Source: Leifsonia sp. Root1293
GTDB lineage: Bacteria > Actinomycetota > Actinomycetes > Actinomycetales > Microbacteriaceae
Length of the DNA stretch: 64,000 nucleotides
Assembly (NCBI RefSeq): GCF_001425325.1
Contig: NZ_LMEH01000002.1
Location: 339,109 to 403,108, forward strand
Direction of reading: 5' to 3'
Made by a program: the position numbers and the translations under genes. Shown here one piece after another: positions 60,272 to 64,000 of the stretch. Numbering within the stretch: the first letter of the stretch is position 1; the number at the start of each line of letters is the position of its first letter. Under the pieces are notes generated by a model. It did not search any database. It was not told where the DNA came from and worked only from the letters and a program-made list of their open reading frames with translations.

Positions 60272-61870
60272 CTACTCCTCCAGCACCGCCATCGCCGCGT
60301 TGTGCCCGCCGATGCCGCTCACGGCGCCGCCGCGGCGTGCACCCGATCCGCACAGGAGGATGCGGGGATGCGCCGTGGCCACACCCCACCGCTCGGCCGC
60401 GGTGCTGCGCGGGTCGTCGTCCTCGAGGAACGGCCACGACAGCGGCCCGTGGAAGATGTTGCCGCCGGGCATGTTCACGGCCCGCTCGATGTCGAGGGTG
60501 GTCTTGGTCTCGATGCACGGCCGGCCGGCGGCATCCGTCATGATCACGTTCTCGATCGGCTCGGCCAGCACCGAGTTCAGCGATGCCAGCACGGCATCCT
60601 GCAGCCGCGCACGCAGTTCATCGTTGTTCTCCGGCGTGGTGAGCCGGTGTGGAACGTGCAGTCCGAACACCGTGAGGGTGTGCGCCCCGGACGCCGCCAG
60701 CTCGGGCGACAGGATCGACGGGTCGCTCAGGGAGTGGCAGTAGATCTCGCAAGGCAGCGGATGCGGGATATGCCCGCCGGATGCCGCCTCGAAGGCGGCG
60801 CCGAGCTGCGCGTACGACTCGTTGATGTGGAACGTGCCGCCGAACGCGGCCTCGGGTGAGACGCTCGCGTCGCGCAGCCGGGGCAGTCGACCGAGGAGGA
60901 GATTGACCTTCACCTGGGCGCCCTCGGGAGCGGGCAGGTCCGCGGTCGACTCGCCGAGCAAGCGTTGCAGCACGACGGGCGCCACATTCGCGAGCAGGCT
61001 CTCGCCGCGTACTTCGTGCTCGCCTCCGTCGAGGGTGTACCGCACGACTCCCTCAGGCGTGACGCCCGTCACGTCGGCGCCGGTCACGATTCGTGCTCCG
61101 GCCGCTCGCGCTGCCCGTTCGAGCTCACCGCTGACGGCACCCATGCCGCCGATCGGCACATCCCAGTCGCCGGTTCCGTTGCCGATCACGTGGTACAGGA
61201 AGCAGCGGTTGGCGTCGAGTGCAGGGTCGTCCAAGGCGGTGAAGGTGCCGATGAGCCCGTCGGTCGCGACGACTCCGCGCACCAGGTCATTCCCGAACCT
61301 GGCGGTGATCGCCTCGTCGAGGGGCCGCTCGAAGACCTGCTTCCACACCGTGTCATCGACGAGGCGCTGCGCCTCGGACCGGGTGGGGAGTGGCTCGAGC
61401 ACCGTCGGAAAGAGCGCTCGTGCCACCGCCGCCGTGTCGGCATAGAACGAGTCCCACGCGGCGGCATCCTGCTCGGCCCCGATGGCTGCGAACGAGGCAC
61501 GGGTGGCTTCGGCGTCGGCGTTGTCCACGAGCAGTCCCCGCTCCGGATGCTGCGGGTCCGGCGTGTAGGACGAGAAGCGGCGGCGCACCAGGGAGATGTC
61601 GAGCCCGAGCTCCTCGATGATGCGTGCAGGCAGCAGGCTCACCAGGTAGGAGTAGCGCGACAGCCGCGCATCGATCCCGGCGAACGCCTGTGCCGAGATG
61701 GCGGCGCCGCCCACGTGGTCGTCGCGCTCGAGCACGAGCACGCTGCGTCCTGCCTGGGCGAGGTAGGCCGCAGCGACGAGGCCGTTGTGGCCGCCTCCGA
61801 TGATGACGACGTCGTGGGAGGCGGCGGGGGCGGAGTCAGTGGCAGTGCTGGCTGCGGCGTCGGAGCTCAT
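60272..61870 (-). CDS. phytoene desaturase-like FAD oxidoreductase (PYROXD2 type)
   Basis: The 532-residue protein has an N-terminal FAD motif VVIIGGGHNGLVAAAYLAQA at about residue 21, then GRSVLVLERDDHVGGAA. The C-terminal signature GVATAHPRILLCGSGARRGG followed by GAVSGIGGHNAA closes the FAD site. It belongs to the NAD(P)/FAD-dependent, carotenoid-desaturase-like group that includes PYROXD2; no carotenoid genes are nearby, so the substrate is open. Leaderless ATG; divergent from the secreted protein gene. Confidence 0.88.
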   Translation of the reverse strand: MSSDAAASTATDSAPAASHDVVIIGGGHNGLVAAAYLAQAGRSVLVLERDDHVGGAAISAQAFAGIDARLSRYSYLVSLLPARIIEELGLDISLVRRRFSSYTPDPQHPERGLLVDNADAEATRASFAAIGAEQDAAAWDSFYADTAAVARALFPTVLEPLPTRSEAQRLVDDTVWKQVFERPLDEAITARFGNDLVRGVVATDGLIGTFTALDDPALDANRCFLYHVIGNGTGDWDVPIGGMGAVSGELERAARAAGARIVTGADVTGVTPEGVVRYTLDGGEHEVRGESLLANVAPVVLQRLLGESTADLPAPEGAQVKVNLLLGRLPRLRDASVSPEAAFGGTFHINESYAQLGAAFEAASGGHIPHPLPCEIYCHSLSDPSILSPELAASGAHTLTVFGLHVPHRLTTPENNDELRARLQDAVLASLNSVLAEPIENVIMTDAAGRPCIETKTTLDIERAVNMPGGNIFHGPLSWPFLEDDDPRSTAAERWGVATAHPRILLCGSGARRGGAVSGIGGHNAAMAVLEE

Positions 61871-61876
61871 GGATCG

Positions 61877-61882
61877 ACCCTA
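61877..61882 (-). promoter_or_regulatory. -10 element TAGGGT, leaderless start
   Basis: Six bases before the ATG at 61870. Confidence 0.7.
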
Positions 61883-61981
61883 TGCGACCGGTCGACTGGC
61901 TGTGTTCCGACGACTCCGCGCTGGATGCCCGGACCCGACCGTGCCGGCAGCACCGGACAGCAGACTCTGCATGAAGAAGTA

Positions 61982-61999
61982 TTACTTACCGGTCAGTAA
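61982..61999. promoter_or_regulatory. 18-bp TetR-type operator TTACTTACCGGTCAGTAA
   Basis: Palindrome with 8 of 9 pairs matched (half-sites TTACTTACC and TTACTGACC), closely like operators of many TetR-family repressors. It overlaps TTACCG (61987-61992), a plausible -35 element 17 bases from the TACATT -10, so a bound repressor would block RNA polymerase. No regulator gene adjoins it. Confidence 0.65.
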
Positions 62000-62009
62000 G
62001 TGTTTCTGC

Positions 62010-62015
62010 TACATT
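62010..62015 (+). promoter_or_regulatory. -10 element TACATT of the secreted-protein gene
   Basis: 17 bases downstream of TTACCG. Gives a leader of about 100 bases with a hairpin and AAAGGAG, unlike the leaderless majority. Confidence 0.6.
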
Positions 62016-62019
62016 GACG

Positions 62020-62050
62020 ACGTCATCCCCCGTACGGGTGTGGATGACGT
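62020..62050 (+). promoter_or_regulatory. 5'-leader hairpin
   Basis: ACGTCATCC/GGATGACGT pair around the CCCGTACGGG palindrome at the very start of the predicted transcript. It may protect the mRNA or regulate it. Confidence 0.45.
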
Positions 62051-62123
62051 TCCACGAGATCCGGCACAGCGCAGTCGCCAGAGTCGTTCGGCGCATGGGC
62101 CCAGTTCAAAGGAGAACGTCCCC

Positions 62124-64000
62124 GTGAGAGTCCCATCCCCTGCCGCACAGGGCGCACCACCTCGCCGTGTGCGCGCGCTCGGCCTCGGCGCTACAGTGTT
62201 CGCGCTGGTGGCGAGCGGTGCCGTCGTCGCGACGCCCGCCTACGCCGGTCCGAGCACACCCGACTTCGGTCCGAACGTCACGATCTTCGACCCGAGCACG
62301 CCGGTCGACGAGATCAACGCCACCCTGGCGTCGTTCGCGAACGAGGCCGAGTTCAGCACGAACCGGCACGCCGCCTTCTTCAAGCCCGGTACCTACGGCA
62401 GTGCCGCAGGGGAGAACGACCCCTCCACGGCGACAGGAATCGTCAACGCCGAGGTGGGCTACTACACCTCGATCTCGGGTCTCGGCGCATCGCCGGAGGA
62501 CGTGCGCATCAACGGCGCGCTTCACGTCGAACCGGTGCGCGCCTGCGAACCCAACCCCTGGGACTGCCAGTCACCGGGTTCCCTCACGCGCTTCTGGCGA
62601 TCGCTCTCGAACATGAGCATCAACCCGATCCAGAGGCCCCTCGGCGTGGATGCCGAACGACCCTTCCCGAGCGGGGTGACCGATCCGCACCAGATGCGGT
62701 GGGCGGTCTCCCAGGCGGCACCTCTCCGCCGGATGAACATCGAGGGGTCCCTCACGCTGTTCGGCCGGGTCGGCGAGTACGCGAGCGGCGGCTACATGGC
62801 CAACACCGCCGTGTCGGGAACCGTGGTCAACGGGTCCCAGCAGCAGTGGTTCACCCGGGACAGCAACGTCGGCACCTGGGAGGGCGGCGTCTGGAACGTC
62901 ACCTCGGTCGGTGTCGAGGGTGCTCATGCCGGGACTCCCGCCGGAACGGGGGATGCCGCGACCCCGCTGTACACGACTGTCGCCCAGACTCCGGTGACCC
63001 GCGAGTCGCCGTTCCTCTACCTCGACGGCGACGAGTACAAGGTGTTCGTGCCGAAGGCGAAGACCAACAGCTCGGGAATCGACTGGTCGACGGATGCAGC
63101 ATCCGGAGACGCGATCGACATCGCCGACTTCTACATCGCCAAGACCGGAGACACGGCGGCGCAGATCAACGCCGCGCTCGCCGCGGGCAAGAACCTGCTC
63201 GTGACGCCCGGGGTCTACGCCCTGAGCGAGCCCATCACGGTCACGCGGGCCGACACGGTCGTGCTCGGCCTTGGCCTCGCGACCCTGGTGCCGACGAACG
63301 GCAACGCGGCGATCGACATCGCCGACGTGCCGGGAGTGAAGGTGGCCGGCCTCACGGTCGACGCGGGTGAGGTCAACTCGCCGGTGCTCGTCAAGGTCGG
63401 ACCAGCCGGAGCCGGCGCCAGTGACCCCGCGAACCCCACGACGCTCAGCGACGTGTTCGTTCGCGTCGGCGGCGCGCACGTCGGTCGGGCGACGACGAGC
63501 ATCGAGGTGAACAGCGACGACGTGCTGCTCGACCACATCTGGGCCTGGCGCGCGGATCACGGCGACGGCGTTGCCTGGGACTCGAACACCGGTGACCACG
63601 GAGTCGTCGTGAACGGCGACGACGTCACGGCCCTCGGCCTCTTCGTCGAGCACTACCAGAAGGCGCAGACCGTGTGGAACGGCAACGGCGGAACGACGCT
63701 CTTCTACCAGAGCGAGCTCCCGTACGATCCGCCGAGCCAGGCCGCCTGGTCCGACGGCGATCGCCTCGGATACGCCTCCTACCAGGTGGCACCGGACGTG
63801 ACCTCGCACTCGGCATCCGGTCTCGGCGTCTACTCGTTCTTCAACCAGAACGTCGACATCCGCGTCGAGAGCGGAATCCAGGCGCCGAAATCGGCCGGGG
63901 TGACATTCACCAACATGGTGAGCGTGTTCCTCAACGGCTCGGGCGGCATCAACCACATCATCAACGACGCCGGACTGCCCGCCGTGGGGAGCTTCGCCTC
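62124..64000 (+). CDS. secreted parallel beta-helix protein, 3' end outside window
   Basis: The frame is open for 625 codons to the window end. The GTG start follows AAAGGAG by 9 bases. Residues 1-41 are a Sec signal peptide: RR near 14-15, hydrophobic LGATVFALVASGAVVATP, cleavage expected after PAYA. The mature part opens PDFGPNVTIFDPSTPVDEIN and has repeated strands and turns of a right-handed parallel beta-helix (for example VVLGLGLATLVPTNGNAAI). It belongs to a large actinobacterial family of secreted proteins, often with added discoidin or carbohydrate-binding domains, sometimes mislabelled adenylyl cyclase. It probably binds or cleaves polysaccharide. Expression looks TetR-controlled. 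Confidence 0.85.
   Translation, partial: MRVPSPAAQGAPPRRVRALGLGATVFALVASGAVVATPAYAGPSTPDFGPNVTIFDPSTPVDEINATLASFANEAEFSTNRHAAFFKPGTYGSAAGENDPSTATGIVNAEVGYYTSISGLGASPEDVRINGALHVEPVRACEPNPWDCQSPGSLTRFWRSLSNMSINPIQRPLGVDAERPFPSGVTDPHQMRWAVSQAAPLRRMNIEGSLTLFGRVGEYASGGYMANTAVSGTVVNGSQQQWFTRDSNVGTWEGGVWNVTSVGVEGAHAGTPAGTGDAATPLYTTVAQTPVTRESPFLYLDGDEYKVFVPKAKTNSSGIDWSTDAASGDAIDIADFYIAKTGDTAAQINAALAAGKNLLVTPGVYALSEPITVTRADTVVLGLGLATLVPTNGNAAIDIADVPGVKVAGLTVDAGEVNSPVLVKVGPAGAGASDPANPTTLSDVFVRVGGAHVGRATTSIEVNSDDVLLDHIWAWRADHGDGVAWDSNTGDHGVVVNGDDVTALGLFVEHYQKAQTVWNGNGGTTLFYQSELPYDPPSQAAWSDGDRLGYASYQVAPDVTSHSASGLGVYSFFNQNVDIRVESGIQAPKSAGVTFTNMVSVFLNGSGGINHIINDAGLPAVGSFA

Noticed and set aside
62124-64000. 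Adenylyl cyclase
   Set aside because: The label used for some relatives has no catalytic motif behind it; the visible sequence is a secreted beta-helix.
1-64000. tRNA, rRNA or riboswitch genes
   Set aside because: No cloverleaf, rRNA segment or recognised riboswitch core was found by eye on either strand.

Overview
The window is ordinary chromosomal DNA from a high-GC actinobacterium. The family Microbacteriaceae (Leifsonia/Herbiconiux-like) is the best guess. Pointers are NucS in place of MutS/MutL, a coproporphyrin-dependent heme pathway, a Cys-containing ferrochelatase, a prpDBC methylcitrate cluster in the corynebacterial order, DUF3618, Holin-X and MmyB-type proteins, and very frequent leaderless transcription. 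Genes fill almost the whole window on both strands. I see no rRNA, tRNA, IS element, prophage, CRISPR array or recognisable defence island.

Layout. 1-9.2 kb: a truncated alpha/beta hydrolase, a hexapeptide-repeat protein, a small acidic repeat protein, a TetR-type regulator with a candidate operator, an SMP-30 lactonase, a HAD phosphatase, the mismatch endonuclease NucS, a divergent MFS/LacI pair around a perfect 28-bp palindrome, and an M20 amidohydrolase. 9.3-23.8 kb: MATE exporter, an ABC exporter pair with a GbsR/MarR-like gene, GNAT, YccF, M13 metallopeptidase, a cytoplasmic serine hydrolase of the beta-lactamase fold, an AlkD-like protein, an alpha/beta hydrolase with an MmyB-type regulator, a VOC protein, glycyl-tRNA synthetase and a second GNAT.

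23.8-36.9 kb is the heme block: hemA on the minus strand, then hemE, hemY (cgoX), three small membrane/envelope genes, hemQ (chdC), hemH (cpfC), hemC, hemD, a repeat-filled gap, hemB and hemL. Together these nine enzymes run from glutamyl-tRNA to heme by way of coproporphyrin III. Most of these genes overlap by 1-14 bases, so translation is probably coupled.

37-49.3 kb: two small conserved proteins, an AlkZ-like winged-helix protein with an AcuI-like reductase, an ABC-2 exporter, a PEP-mutase-like protein, a TetR/DHA2 efflux pair, a class V aminotransferase, an LssY_C membrane protein and the tRNA hydroxylase TrhO. 49.5-58.9 kb: a YbhB protein, a LysE exporter, a CoA hydrolase of the crotonase fold, prpD-prpB-prpC (propionyl-CoA to pyruvate plus succinate), a thioesterase, an AI-2E-family permease and small proteins. 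59-64 kb: a membrane-anchored hydrolase, a phytoene-desaturase-like oxidoreductase and the start of a large secreted beta-helix protein that runs off the window.

Four patterns run across the window. (1) At least 23 genes have a TAnnnT -10 element exactly 6 or 7 bases before an ATG or GTG, which marks leaderless mRNAs. (2) Convergent gene ends and gaps carry dispersed repeats (a GATCGAGTAG...CGTATCGAGA family, a GCCAC-word stem-loop family and an AAGTCCGCGGTCGAAGCG family), some of which supply stop codons. (3) The word GGATGC/GCATCC is strikingly common on both strands. (4) Several regulators sit beside clear palindromic operators. I found no convincing new multi-gene system; the best leads are regulatory and architectural.
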